Source: Cognatishimia maritima
Lineage (GTDB): Bacteria; Pseudomonadota; Alphaproteobacteria; Rhodobacterales; Rhodobacteraceae
Direction: 5' to 3'
DNA length: 64,000 nucleotides
Assembly (NCBI RefSeq): GCF_900129685.1
Contig: NZ_FQWM01000002.1
Coordinates: forward strand, 272,654-336,653
Shown here piece by piece: positions 34,122 to 44,632 of the stretch. Below the pieces are notes generated by a model, which was not told the origin of the DNA, ran no database searches, and saw only the letters and a list, made by a program, of their open reading frames with translations. The translations under genes were made by a program, and so were the position numbers. Position 1 is the stretch's first letter; each line of letters starts with the position of its first letter.

Positions 34122-34895
34122 ATGGGCACGCGATCAGCAAAACTTTGGCAACGGATTATGCAACGCGGTGTCCGCCGGTTTTGGGCGCAGGCCGCGCGTG
34201 AGGCGCATGAAACTGCCCTCCCCGTTCTGCGCCGTCGCCGCTTGGTTGCACGGCAGCTGCGCAATCAGCTGGACACGCTGATTTCTATAGCTGACGGGCG
34301 TCTGGCACTGCCGATCATCGGGTCAAACACCTTTCCCAAACCGCACGGAACGGACTGGGCGTGGCGGCCAACGGTCTGGCGCGAAAGCCTGCCAACCAAG
34401 GGCAAAGTCGCCGTGCAATCCAAAGAAGGCCTAGGCGACGAAGTCACGCTGTTTCACGACTGCACAGTCTCTGAACTGACACTCCGGCAGTTGCGCAACA
34501 CCCGCGCGAAAGACCTTGCGCCTTTCGGTTTGCGAATGGACGTCTTCCGGTTTGACGGCTCGTTCCTGTCGCTGGTCATCGACTTTCCGCCAGAGGCGCT
34601 TGCTGGCTTGAACCGTCATTATCTGATCCGCATGGACACAATTGTCGAAATGGAGAAGCCGCTCGAAATCTTTGCGCGGTTCAATATCAAACACGGCCCG
34701 AACACGGAACAGATTGTGCGCGAACTGCCGCTGCATGAAGAAGACATCATGGTCGAATTCGACCTCGCCTATTCAAAGCTGAATGAAAAACGGATCGAAC
34801 GGGCCTGGGTGGATTTGATTTTCGAAGGCCCGGAAATGAATCAGGTTATCCTACGAGATGTGACCTTCAGCCGTCGCCTGCGGGCAGAGATGTAA
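34122..34895 (+). CDS. DUF6478-like conserved Rhodobacterales protein
   Basis: A 257-residue soluble protein. The N-terminus (residues 1-70) is strongly basic (RIMQRGVRRFWAQAAREAHE, LRRRRLVARQLRN), followed by a beta-rich part with GTDWAWRPTVWRE, EVTLFHDCTVSEL and HYLIRMDTIVEMEKPLEIFARFN as landmarks. It resembles DUF6478 proteins, which I know only from Roseobacter-type genomes; function unknown, perhaps polysaccharide- or surface-related. GTG 34071 is an alternative start, but ATG 34122 with AGGG upstream fits the family. It is 9 bases upstream of a small partner gene. Confidence 0.8.
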   Translation: MGTRSAKLWQRIMQRGVRRFWAQAAREAHETALPVLRRRRLVARQLRNQLDTLISIADGRLALPIIGSNTFPKPHGTDWAWRPTVWRESLPTKGKVAVQSKEGLGDEVTLFHDCTVSELTLRQLRNTRAKDLAPFGLRMDVFRFDGSFLSLVIDFPPEALAGLNRHYLIRMDTIVEMEKPLEIFARFNIKHGPNTEQIVRELPLHEEDIMVEFDLAYSKLNEKRIERAWVDLIFEGPEMNQVILRDVTFSRRLRAEM

Positions 34896-34904
34896 GGACC
34901 TATT

Positions 34905-35279
34905 ATGAGCCGATATAGCATCAGCAAAACGCGCCTGTTTGAAGGCATCTGGGATGGGGTTGTCACCGCTGACGAAGCTTCCGACGACCAACCTCATCTG
35001 GAGGCGACCCACCTTGAAAAACCGCTTGAAGGCATGAAGCTTGTGGAGCTTGGCGAAGACCAATGGTCCCTGCGCCTGCCAATTCCCTCTGACATTTTAA
35101 GCGACGGCGTTCAGACGATCCTTATTCGCGATGTCCTTGCGCAGGAAACGCTTGAAGTCATCACGATCATGTCGGGCGAAGCCATTGCCGAAGACATCCG
35201 CGCGGAAATGGACCTAATGCGCGCGGAACTTGATATGCTGAAACGCGCCTTCAGGCGGCATTGTCTGGAAACCATGTAA
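34905..35279 (+). CDS. Small conserved protein, partner of the DUF6478-like gene
   Basis: A 124-residue acidic protein with no domain I recognise. The middle (LPIPSDILSDGVQTILIRD) looks like a beta sandwich; the end (EDIRAEMDLMRAELDMLKRAFRRH) is a probable coiled coil. AAGGA lies six bases before ATG 34905 and the gap to the gene above is only 9 bases, so the two are co-translated and may form a complex (basic plus acidic partners). Confidence 0.75.
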   Translation: MSRYSISKTRLFEGIWDGVVTADEASDDQPHLEATHLEKPLEGMKLVELGEDQWSLRLPIPSDILSDGVQTILIRDVLAQETLEVITIMSGEAIAEDIRAEMDLMRAELDMLKRAFRRHCLETM

Positions 35280-35345
35280 GCGGTCGTTTACGCGACGTTG
35301 GCCGTGACATGCCTGCACGAGGGCGGCAGAGTTCCGCCTCGTTGA

Positions 35346-37385
<2,040 letters not shown>

Positions 37386-37386
37386 A

Positions 37387-37731
37387 TCAATCGTGGTGTG
37401 AGCGGCTGTCCGACGGCGCCTCCGCGCGCTCCGTCATACCGTAGTCGCGCAGGACCTCGGCAACGCGCAACCTGTAGTCCGAGAAGATACCGCCCCGCCC
37501 GCGCGCCTGCGCGACGTGGTGTTCGGCAATGGCGCGCCACGCGGCAACGGCTGCCTCATCACGGAAGAAGGACAAAGACAATAGTTTCCCCTCTGTCGTG
37601 AGGCTTCCGAACCGTTCCACAGAAATGAAACCGTCAATCTCTTCCAAGATGGGTTTCAACTCCGCCGCCAGATCAAGGTAGGCCTCCCGCTGTCCTGCGG
37701 CGATTTCAACTTCGAATATAACTGCAATCAT
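37387..37731 (-). CDS. Antibiotic biosynthesis monooxygenase (ABM) domain protein
   Basis: A 114-residue ferredoxin-like-fold protein. VIFEVEIAAGQREAYLDLA, IDGFISVERFGSL and LSLSFFRDEAAVAAWRAIAEHH are the ABM landmarks. The C-terminus is extended and charged. ABM proteins are often cofactor-free oxygenases or small sensors; the substrate is unknown. Its ATG overlaps the NIPSNAP stop (ATGA), so the two are co-translated. Its stop lies next to the stop of the convergent oxidoreductase gene. Confidence 0.85.
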   Translation of the reverse strand: MIAVIFEVEIAAGQREAYLDLAAELKPILEEIDGFISVERFGSLTTEGKLLSLSFFRDEAAVAAWRAIAEHHVAQARGRGGIFSDYRLRVAEVLRDYGMTERAEAPSDSRSHHD

Positions 37732-38051
37732 CTGGCGTCTCCATGCGGGTGCGAGGCCAGTTTCAGGAAGGTGCGGTCCTCTCGCAAGATAAACTTTTCG
37801 GATTGGGCAAACTGGTAGTTTTCCTGCCCCAATGGGTCAGCAGCAAGCCGCGCGCGGTAGGCTTCGTAGTCGGCAAGGCTGGCGACATTGTAAATGCCAT
37901 AGGCCAAAGTGGTGCTCCCTTCGTGCGGGGCATAGTACCCGATCAGATCAGCGCCATTGCGCGGAATGGCTTGCCCCCAGTTGCGGGCGTATTGTTCGAA
38001 CTGGGCTTTCTTCGTCGGGTCGATTTGATAGCGAATGATGCATGTCAGCAT
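37728..38051 (-). CDS. NIPSNAP-family protein
   Basis: A 107-residue dimeric alpha/beta-barrel-fold protein. MLTCIIRYQIDPTKKAQFEQYA, RNGADLIGYYAPHEGSTTLAYGIYNV and YEAYRARLAADPLG are the family landmarks. Role unknown, often grouped with small-molecule oxygenases such as the ABM protein downstream. AGGAG lies six bases before ATG 38051. Divergent from an ArsR regulator that may control the pair. Confidence 0.85.
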   Translation of the reverse strand: MLTCIIRYQIDPTKKAQFEQYARNWGQAIPRNGADLIGYYAPHEGSTTLAYGIYNVASLADYEAYRARLAADPLGQENYQFAQSEKFILREDRTFLKLASHPHGDAR

Positions 38052-38120
38052 GGTGGTCTCCTAGATTTCACCTGACTCTATCCTGTTGCGTTGCGTAGAT
38101 GCTTCGCCCATGATCGAAGT

Positions 38121-38801
38121 ATGAAAGAAGGTCCTGACTTCACTCGCGTTGCAGCCCTGATCGGCGATCCGGCGCGCGCAAATATTCTGACCGCCTTGAT
38201 GAGCGGTAAGGCATTGACCGCCAGCGAACTTGCCGCAGAGGCCGGTGTCAGCGCGCAAACAGCATCGGCCCACCTTGCGAAGCTGCGCGATGGGACCCTT
38301 GTTGCGGAACGCAAACAAGGACGGCACAAGTATTTTCGACTGGCCTCGGATGAGGTTGCTCAGGTGCTTGAGGCGCTCATGGGTTTGGCTGCCGGTTCCG
38401 GCCATCTGCGCACCCGCACCGGTCCCAAGGATCAAGCCATGCGCGAAGCGCGGGCATGTTACAACCATCTGGCGGGCGATATGGGCGTACATATGTTCAG
38501 ATCAATGCGCCAGAATGGCCACCTGATTGGCCCGGAGGATGCGCTCCGCCTTTCAGAGACCGGGTCTGAATTCGTGAAAAGCTTGGGCATCGACTTGGAA
38601 AACCTACCCAGAAGCAAAGCGCCCCTGTGCCGCGCCTGCCTAGACTGGAGCGCACGAGACACGCATTTGGCAGGGCAGCTGGGCCGCGCCCTGTTGAATC
38701 AAATTTTATCGCTCGGTTGGGCGGTTAAGAACGCGGACAGCCGTGTCGTTATCTTCAGCAAAACCGGAAAAAGCGCCTTTTTTGAAACATTTAGGCCCTG
38801 A
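38121..38801 (+). CDS. ArsR-family transcriptional regulator
   Basis: A 226-residue regulator. The N-terminal 80 residues form the ArsR winged helix (IGDPARANILTALMSGKALTASELAAEAGVSAQTASAHLAKLRDG, landmark SAQTASAHLAKL; wing GRHKYFRL). The C-terminal half is a longer effector region with CRACLDWSARDTHLAG near residue 175, containing two cysteines that could bind metal or sense redox. It is divergent from the NIPSNAP-ABM pair with 69 bases between, the likely target. The start is ATG 38121; the ribosome site is weak. Confidence 0.87.
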   Translation: MKEGPDFTRVAALIGDPARANILTALMSGKALTASELAAEAGVSAQTASAHLAKLRDGTLVAERKQGRHKYFRLASDEVAQVLEALMGLAAGSGHLRTRTGPKDQAMREARACYNHLAGDMGVHMFRSMRQNGHLIGPEDALRLSETGSEFVKSLGIDLENLPRSKAPLCRACLDWSARDTHLAGQLGRALLNQILSLGWAVKNADSRVVIFSKTGKSAFFETFRP

Positions 38802-38961
38802 AATCACGCGAAATACCGGCACAAATTACGCGTGTTATGTTGTTTCCATGTGATTTACGATCATTGATAAAATCGCGATATTGTCCGTCCTCTGCCCCTT
38901 TCGCGCCTCATTTCACCGGCAAATCTAGGGTCAACAACGTATTGACCACAAGGACAGTCAC

Positions 38962-39867
38962 ATGGATCGCCTTACGGAAATGGAAGCCTTCGCCACGGTT
39001 GTCGACCAAGGCGGCTTCACGGATGCCGCGAAAAAGATGGGCATCTCCAAATCCGCCGTTTCCAAACATGTCTCCAGCCTCGAAGCACGGCTTGGCGCGC
39101 GTTTGCTGAACCGCACAACGCGACGCGTCAGCCCAACAGAGATTGGCTTGGCCTATTATGACCGAGCCCGCCGGGTTTTGAACGACGCCGGAGAGGCAGA
39201 CGCGCTGGTGACATCAATGCAATCTGCGCCTTCGGGCCTGCTGCGCATCTCGGTCGCGACGGATTTCGGTGTGAATCATCTGAGCCCGGTGCTTGGCGAG
39301 TTTTTGGCCGATTTCCCTGAAGTGACGGTCAATATGGTGCTGAACAACCGCTATGTTGAATTGATCTCGGAAGGCTTTGATATGGCCATCCGTGTGGGTG
39401 AGTTGGAAGACAGCTCTTTGCGTGCGCGCAAGCTGACCGAAACAACGACTCGAATGATCGCGAGCCCAGAGTATTTTGAAAAACATGGCCGCCCGACCAA
39501 AATCGACGATCTGAACGAGCACAAACTTCTCCACTATTCCAGCCAGTCCAACGGAGCAGTCTGGAAACTGACCGCCCCATCCGGTGAAAAGCGCCAAATT
39601 CGCACCGCGGGCTGGCTGAGTGTAAATGATGGTCAGTCGCTGCTGAACGCTGCGATTGCTGGCCTTGGCATCGCCTACCTGCCCAGCTTCCTTTACGCAG
39701 ACGCGATGGAGAAGGGCCTTGTCGAAGACGCCATCCCCGATCTGCCAACAGAGACGCAAGGCATCTACGCAGTCTATCCCCCAGGTCGCTTCACGCAGCC
39801 CAAGGTTCGAGCCTTCATAGATTTTCTGGTGCATTCCTTTGCGTCAAAGGGCCCGACAGACTGGTGA
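38962..39867 (+). CDS. LysR-family transcriptional regulator
   Basis: A 301-residue LysR regulator. The N-terminal helix-turn-helix is FATVVDQGGFTDAAKKMGISKSAVSKHVSSLEARLGARLLNRTTR (landmark SKSAVSKHVSSLE, residues about 29-41); residues about 90-295 form the effector-binding domain. It belongs to the group of PtxR/CrgA-like regulators with RTTRRVSPTE. No divergent target lies upstream (an ArsR gene precedes it on the same strand), so the target is elsewhere. AAGGA precedes ATG 38962. A strong terminator follows. Confidence 0.93.
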   Translation: MDRLTEMEAFATVVDQGGFTDAAKKMGISKSAVSKHVSSLEARLGARLLNRTTRRVSPTEIGLAYYDRARRVLNDAGEADALVTSMQSAPSGLLRISVATDFGVNHLSPVLGEFLADFPEVTVNMVLNNRYVELISEGFDMAIRVGELEDSSLRARKLTETTTRMIASPEYFEKHGRPTKIDDLNEHKLLHYSSQSNGAVWKLTAPSGEKRQIRTAGWLSVNDGQSLLNAAIAGLGIAYLPSFLYADAMEKGLVEDAIPDLPTETQGIYAVYPPGRFTQPKVRAFIDFLVHSFASKGPTDW

Positions 39868-39890
39868 ACTGAGCAGAACAAGTTCCAAAG

Positions 39891-39916
39891 CCCCGGCATA
39901 GCTTCCGGGGTTTTTT
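39891..39916 (+). terminator. Rho-independent terminator of the LysR gene
   Basis: CCCCGG/CCGGGG arms, eight-base loop, six T. Confidence 0.88.
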
Positions 39917-39932
39917 GCATGCGCCAGTCCAC

Positions 39933-39962
39933 AAAAAAAGCCAGCCCAAACCGGCTGGCTTT
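39933..39962 (-). terminator. Rho-independent terminator of mlaA-mlaC
   Basis: On the minus strand, arms AAAGCCAGCC/GGCTGGCTTT with a T run, 24 bases past the mlaC stop. Confidence 0.85.
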
Positions 39963-39985
39963 CTAAGCATCACGATGTGGCGGTC

Positions 39986-40570
39986 TTAGCCTGCCTTCTT
40001 CAACTCTGTGATCAGCCCATCAATATTGCCGCGCTGTTTGTCCAGCATCGCGCCGATTTCGCTTTTTTCGGTCAAACGCAGGCTAATCCCTTCGATGATC
40101 ATATCAAAGAACAGGTCTTTGCCAGATCTGTCTGACACCAAAAAGTTCAACTGAAATGGCGCTTCGCCTTTCAGGTAGGCCGTGCCCTGCACCTCGTAGA
40201 AGCTATTGACCTTGCGCGTGCCGTCCACTTCGATCCGACCGCCAACAAACTCATTAAAGCGTTTGCCGTATTTGCGAGAGATATAGCCTGTGAACGCGTC
40301 AACATAGGCCCGCTCTTGAGCGCCCGACAGACCGCGTGCATCTGGACCCAGAGCCGAAAGTGCGATGATTTTGACGTCGCCGTAGCGCTTAAAAATCCCT
40401 TCGAAATCGCGCACCATGGTCGACAGTGACTTGCCCGAGGCAATCACTTTGTTGATATCATCCACGAGACGTCCGACAAGCACTTCGGCCTGCGAACTGG
40501 TCAAGGCCATCAACTGCGATGGCAGCGCGGCAGTGGCGGCCAAAGCCGCAATAAATCCTCGGCGGTTCAT
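39986..40570 (-). CDS. mlaC: Phospholipid-binding protein MlaC/ToluB-type (Ttg2D family)
   Basis: A 194-residue periplasmic carrier of the MlaC family that shuttles phospholipids between MlaA at the outer membrane and the inner-membrane transporter. The N-terminus NRRGFIAALAATAALP is a twin-arginine-like signal. Landmarks are GRIEVDGTRKVNSFYEVQG and FFDMIIEGISLRLTEKSEIG. ATG 40570 follows AAAGG. It is 10 bases downstream of mlaA in the same direction; the mlaFEDB transporter genes are not in view. Confidence 0.9.
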   Translation of the reverse strand: MNRRGFIAALAATAALPSQLMALTSSQAEVLVGRLVDDINKVIASGKSLSTMVRDFEGIFKRYGDVKIIALSALGPDARGLSGAQERAYVDAFTGYISRKYGKRFNEFVGGRIEVDGTRKVNSFYEVQGTAYLKGEAPFQLNFLVSDRSGKDLFFDMIIEGISLRLTEKSEIGAMLDKQRGNIDGLITELKKAG

Positions 40571-40580
40571 AGCGAAACCT

Positions 40581-41384
40581 TTATTCTGCATAGGGATCAT
40601 CATAAGGATCTAGATAAGCATCGTCTGCCGTCACTCCAAGCTCGAAGCGACGATTTTGTAGATAAAGAATACGTGTCTGCGCGTAGCTGTCAGCACTTTC
40701 GTAAAGCACCGAGTCGATCGTACCGCGCAATTCATAGCGATCGCCCATTCGATCTGCGATATTTGCCGCAGTACCGATGTAGCTTTCCGGGTTGGGCAGC
40801 AGAACCGACACGGGATCAAGCGTGAAATCGAGGATGGTGCCCATGGCGTCACGCTCTGTTGACGGCCCAAGCAGGGGCAGTTCGACATAAGCCCCCTCTT
40901 TCATGCCCCAGACGTGGAAGGTCTCGCCAAAATCGGTCTCCCGGCGCGGCATGTCGAAAGCATCAGACGGATCGGCGATCCCACCGAACCCAAAAACCGT
41001 ATTGAACACAAAGCGGAAACTGTTTGCCCCCGCCCCTTTCAGATCACCCTGGAGGATATTGTTCACAATATCGGCTGGCAGAGAAAGGTGATCGGCGAAA
41101 TTTGACACCAACAGTCGCGCATCTTCGTGCACGACATTGCCGTAGCCATTGGAGACCGGGCGGAACAACACCCGATCAACACCACGGTTGAATTCGTGCA
41201 CCTTACGGTTGGAAACCTCTTGCGGGTCGTAAATTTCGCCCGCCGGCACAGAGCCATTGTTCGCCGCGCATGCGCTGACGACGCTGAGAGAAACAAACAA
41301 GAGGGCGCCACGCCACAATGGACGTGATTTTAATTGGCTTGACGGCGACACGGATTTTCTCGACTTAAAACTAATGAGTCCCAT
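40581..41384 (-). CDS. mlaA: MlaA-family outer-membrane lipoprotein (VacJ)
   Basis: A 267-residue lipoprotein with a lipobox VSAC (Cys about 39). Landmarks are the DPQEVSNRKVHEFNRGVDR block, FFNTV-like FRFVFNTVFGFGGIADPSD, ETDFGETFHVWGM and ELPLLGPSTERD of MlaA, which removes phospholipids from the outer leaflet of the outer membrane. The acidic C-terminus ends LDPYDDPYAE. Located 10 bases upstream of mlaC, so the two components form an operon. Confidence 0.92.
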   Translation of the reverse strand: MGLISFKSRKSVSPSSQLKSRPLWRGALLFVSLSVVSACAANNGSVPAGEIYDPQEVSNRKVHEFNRGVDRVLFRPVSNGYGNVVHEDARLLVSNFADHLSLPADIVNNILQGDLKGAGANSFRFVFNTVFGFGGIADPSDAFDMPRRETDFGETFHVWGMKEGAYVELPLLGPSTERDAMGTILDFTLDPVSVLLPNPESYIGTAANIADRMGDRYELRGTIDSVLYESADSYAQTRILYLQNRRFELGVTADDAYLDPYDDPYAE

Positions 41385-41500
41385 TTAGATTACAGTTTGA
41401 AATACACCACACCCAGCATTCTATTCACCTTATTGTTGTGGCACTAGGGACACAGGCAAATTCTTGCCATAGAAATAAGCCATTCTTAGCAGAGCAGCGG

Positions 41501-41506
41501 TATAAA
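41501..41506 (+). promoter_or_regulatory. Possible -10 element of the exporter operon
   Basis: TATAAA (41501-41506), eight bases before the ATG at 41515 with no ribosome site between. If used, the transcript would start at or next to the ATG (leaderless). Tentative. Confidence 0.35.
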
Positions 41507-41514
41507 TTAGCGTC

Positions 41515-43254
41515 ATGTCCAAGAATTCAGACCATATCGAAGCCGGATTAGAGGAATTGCGCGCTGCGCGGCGTGAAAGTCGACAGCTTTACTTGGCCGT
41601 CGGCCTCTTCAGCGCCTTTGCCAATCTTCTGATGCTGACCGGGCCGCTTTACATGCTGCAGGTTTATGACCGCGTACTTAGCAGCCGCAGCGTTGAAACT
41701 TTGGTCGCGCTGACCGTGCTCGTGGCGTTTCTCTATAGCGTGATGGGGATATTGGATTTCACGCGCGGTCGCGTTTTGGCGCGCATTGGCGCTCGGTTCC
41801 AGCGCCGGTTGGATCGGCGTGTGTTTAACGCGGTGATCGCAAACACAACGCGTGGACAAGCGGATCGTGCTCAAACGGGGCTGGCTGATCTTGAATCGAT
41901 CCAGCGCTTTATTGCCTCCCCTGCCCCGACAGCAGCCTTTGACATCCCATGGACGCCGGTATTTTTGATCGGCATCGCGATTTTCCATCCGTGGCTGGGC
42001 TATTTGGCCGTTGTTGGCGGCGTCATATTGATCGGTCTGACATTGCTGAACCAAACGTTGTCGACTCAGCCTCTGAACCGCTCAAACATTACGGCCCACC
42101 GGGCGTCCCATCTGGGCGAACAACTCCGGTCCGAGGCAGAGATGGTGCAGAGCCTTGGCATGCAGCAGAACGCTTTTGAACGCTGGCAGGCGCGCCGCCG
42201 TCTGGCCCTCACTGAGCAACTTGATGCAACTGACATTGGCGGGCGTTTTACTGCACTAACCAAAACCTTTCGTCTGTTCCTACAATCGGCCATGCTGGGC
42301 CTTGGCGCATTGCTTGTCTTACGCGGAGAGCTCTCGCCGGGAGCTATGATCGCAGGATCAATTTTGATGGGTCGTGCGCTGGCTCCGATTGAACTGGCCA
42401 TCGGCCAATGGCCCGTGTTCCAGCGCGCGCGCAAGGGGTGGGACAACCTCGCCAAGCTATTGACCGATACCCCAGAGATCGCGCCGCGCACGGACCTGCC
42501 TGTGCCAGCCGCGCGGCTTGAGGCGCAATCGCTCACCGTTATCCCGCCGGGGCAGGCACAAGCCAGCCTGCGCATGGTAAATTTCGCCATCGAACCGGGA
42601 GAAGCTGTTGGCGTGATTGGCCCATCTGGTGCGGGTAAGTCGACATTGGCGCGGGCCATCACCGGGACTTGGCGCGCCGCCGGTGGCAAAGTGCGCCTCG
42701 ACCGAGCGGCGCTGGACCAATACGAACCTGCAAAGCTGGGCGAATACATCGGTTACTTGCCGCAGCGCGTGCACCTGTTTGATGGCACAATCGCTGAAAA
42801 CATCGCCCGGCTGTCGCAAGCACCGGACGACGCCAAGATCGTGAAAGCCGCGCAGCAGGCCGACGCGCACGACATGATCCTGAAACTGCCAGATGGCTAC
42901 GACACGCTCGTATCAAGCACAGGTGGGCGCCTGTCTGGCGGACAAATTCAACGCATTGGTCTTGCGCGGGCGCTTTACTCCGAACCTGTTCTTTTGGTTC
43001 TGGATGAGCCGAATTCCAATTTGGATAACGACGGTGCAGAGGCTTTGAACGCGACCATCCGCCGTATGAAAGCAGAGGGGAATTCCGTGATCATCATGGC
43101 CCACCGCCCTGCAGCGATCCGCGAATGCGACAAGCTTTTGGTACTGAAAAACGGGATTGTCGACGCCTTCGGTCCCCGCGATGAGGTGCTGCGCAAAACG
43201 GTCAGCAACCATCAAACGATCCAAAATGCGCAAAATGCCGGAGGGGTACAGTGA
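41515..43254 (+). CDS. Type I secretion ABC transporter (PrtD family)
   Basis: A 579-residue half-transporter. Residues about 1-320 hold the membrane domain (LYLAVGLFSAFANLLMLTGPLYMLQVYDRVL, landmark MLTGPLYMLQVYDRVL, the PrtD-type signature). The ATPase domain has Walker A GPSGAGKST near 371, signature LSGGQIQR near 475 and Walker B VLLVLDEPNSNLD near 494. PrtD-type exporters push RTX-type proteases or other substrates straight to the outside with PrtE and a TolC-type channel. No N-terminal peptidase domain, so no leader-peptide cleavage. It is followed at once by the membrane fusion gene. No RTX substrate is encoded next to it. Confidence 0.92.
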   Translation: MSKNSDHIEAGLEELRAARRESRQLYLAVGLFSAFANLLMLTGPLYMLQVYDRVLSSRSVETLVALTVLVAFLYSVMGILDFTRGRVLARIGARFQRRLDRRVFNAVIANTTRGQADRAQTGLADLESIQRFIASPAPTAAFDIPWTPVFLIGIAIFHPWLGYLAVVGGVILIGLTLLNQTLSTQPLNRSNITAHRASHLGEQLRSEAEMVQSLGMQQNAFERWQARRRLALTEQLDATDIGGRFTALTKTFRLFLQSAMLGLGALLVLRGELSPGAMIAGSILMGRALAPIELAIGQWPVFQRARKGWDNLAKLLTDTPEIAPRTDLPVPAARLEAQSLTVIPPGQAQASLRMVNFAIEPGEAVGVIGPSGAGKSTLARAITGTWRAAGGKVRLDRAALDQYEPAKLGEYIGYLPQRVHLFDGTIAENIARLSQAPDDAKIVKAAQQADAHDMILKLPDGYDTLVSSTGGRLSGGQIQRIGLARALYSEPVLLVLDEPNSNLDNDGAEALNATIRRMKAEGNSVIIMAHRPAAIRECDKLLVLKNGIVDAFGPRDEVLRKTVSNHQTIQNAQNAGGVQ

Positions 43255-44558
43255 TGCCAACGGATACCTCTTTCTCGGCCACCCGCTATTTGGTCGTCGG
43301 CTTTCTGGCCCTTGCGGCTCTGGTCGTTGGCTTTGGCACTTGGTCCATCGCCACGGAAATCTCTGGCGCTGTGATTGCGTCGGGCCGGATCGAAGTCGAC
43401 CGCAACCGTCAGGTGGTTCAGCATCTGGATGGCGGTGTGGTGGAGCAAATCCTTGTTGATGAAGGGGACACGGTGGCGGCTGGCGACCCCTTGATTGTGC
43501 TGGACGATACCCTGATCAAATCGGAACTCACGATTTTGGAAGGCCAGCTTTACGAATTGATGGCCCGGCGGGGACGGCTGGTCAGTGAACGCGACGATGC
43601 TGATCAGATCAGCTTTGACGCAGAACTTCTGGAGGCCGCCGCCAAGAGCCCTGAGATTCAGGACCTCGTTGATGGTCAATCCCGCCTGTTTGCTGCCCGC
43701 AAAGTCACTCTGGAACAGGAAATCGAACAGCTCGGCAAGCGCCGCGAACAAATCACAGATCAGGTCGCGGGCATTCGAGCGCAAAGCGACGCGCTAAACA
43801 GGCAGCTCGAACTGATTGCCGAAGAACTTGAAGACCAGCAATCGCTGCTGGACAAGGGATTGGCGCAGGCCACGCGGGTTTTGAATTTGCTACGCGAAGA
43901 GGCGCGCCTCTCTGGTCAGGTCGGGGAACTCACGGCGAGCAAAGCGCAGGCCGCAGGTCGTATCACGGAGATCGACATAGAGATTCTTAAGTTGCGCACG
44001 TCACGCCGCGAAGAGGCCATTACCACCCTGCGCGATCTGCAATACCGCGAGTTGGAACAACTTGAAGCACGTAATGCCTTGAAAGAGCGCCTGTCGCGCC
44101 TCGCTATTCGCGCACCGGTGTCTGGCATCGTCTATGGCCTAAACGTGTTTGCGGAAAAGTCCGTGATCAGACCGGCTGACCCGCTGCTGTTTCTGGTTCC
44201 GCAAGATCGCCCGCTTGTGATCGCCGCGCAGATTGAACCAATCCATATTGAACAGGTACATGTGGGCCAAGACGTGATCCTGCGGTTTTCAACCTTTGAT
44301 CAGCGCACCACTCCGGAGTTGAATGGTATCGTCAGCCAAGTTTCCGCAGATATTTTTGTCGATGAGGCCACGCAGCAAAGCTATTACCGCGCGGAAATTC
44401 TGGTCAATGAGGGGGAGTTGGACAAGCTAGGCGAAAACCTTGTGTTGATTCCCGGCATGCCGGTCGAAAGCTTTCTGAAAACCGATAATCGCACCCCGCT
44501 GGCTTACCTTGTGAAACCCTTCACCGACTATTTTACCAAGGCCTTTCGCGAAAGCTGA
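43254..44558 (+). CDS. Type I secretion membrane fusion protein (HlyD/PrtE family)
   Basis: A 434-residue adaptor. One N-terminal membrane segment (residues about 12-33), a lipoyl-like half (VVQHLDGGVVEQILVDEGDTV near 54), a long coiled coil (about 115-280, rich in Glu, Leu and Gln), and a C-terminal beta-barrel part with PVSGIVYGLNVFAEKSVI near 288. It bridges the ABC transporter to an outer-membrane channel. ATG 43254 sits in a TGATG overlap with the upstream stop, after GAGGGG; GTG 43251 is an alternative. Confidence 0.92.
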   Translation: MPTDTSFSATRYLVVGFLALAALVVGFGTWSIATEISGAVIASGRIEVDRNRQVVQHLDGGVVEQILVDEGDTVAAGDPLIVLDDTLIKSELTILEGQLYELMARRGRLVSERDDADQISFDAELLEAAAKSPEIQDLVDGQSRLFAARKVTLEQEIEQLGKRREQITDQVAGIRAQSDALNRQLELIAEELEDQQSLLDKGLAQATRVLNLLREEARLSGQVGELTASKAQAAGRITEIDIEILKLRTSRREEAITTLRDLQYRELEQLEARNALKERLSRLAIRAPVSGIVYGLNVFAEKSVIRPADPLLFLVPQDRPLVIAAQIEPIHIEQVHVGQDVILRFSTFDQRTTPELNGIVSQVSADIFVDEATQQSYYRAEILVNEGELDKLGENLVLIPGMPVESFLKTDNRTPLAYLVKPFTDYFTKAFRES

Positions 44559-44632
44559 TTGTCACAAATCTGCGCTTCTCAATCCTGCGTCACCAGTCTA
44601 GCTTCGGCGCAAAGACTCAGAGGAGAACCACA

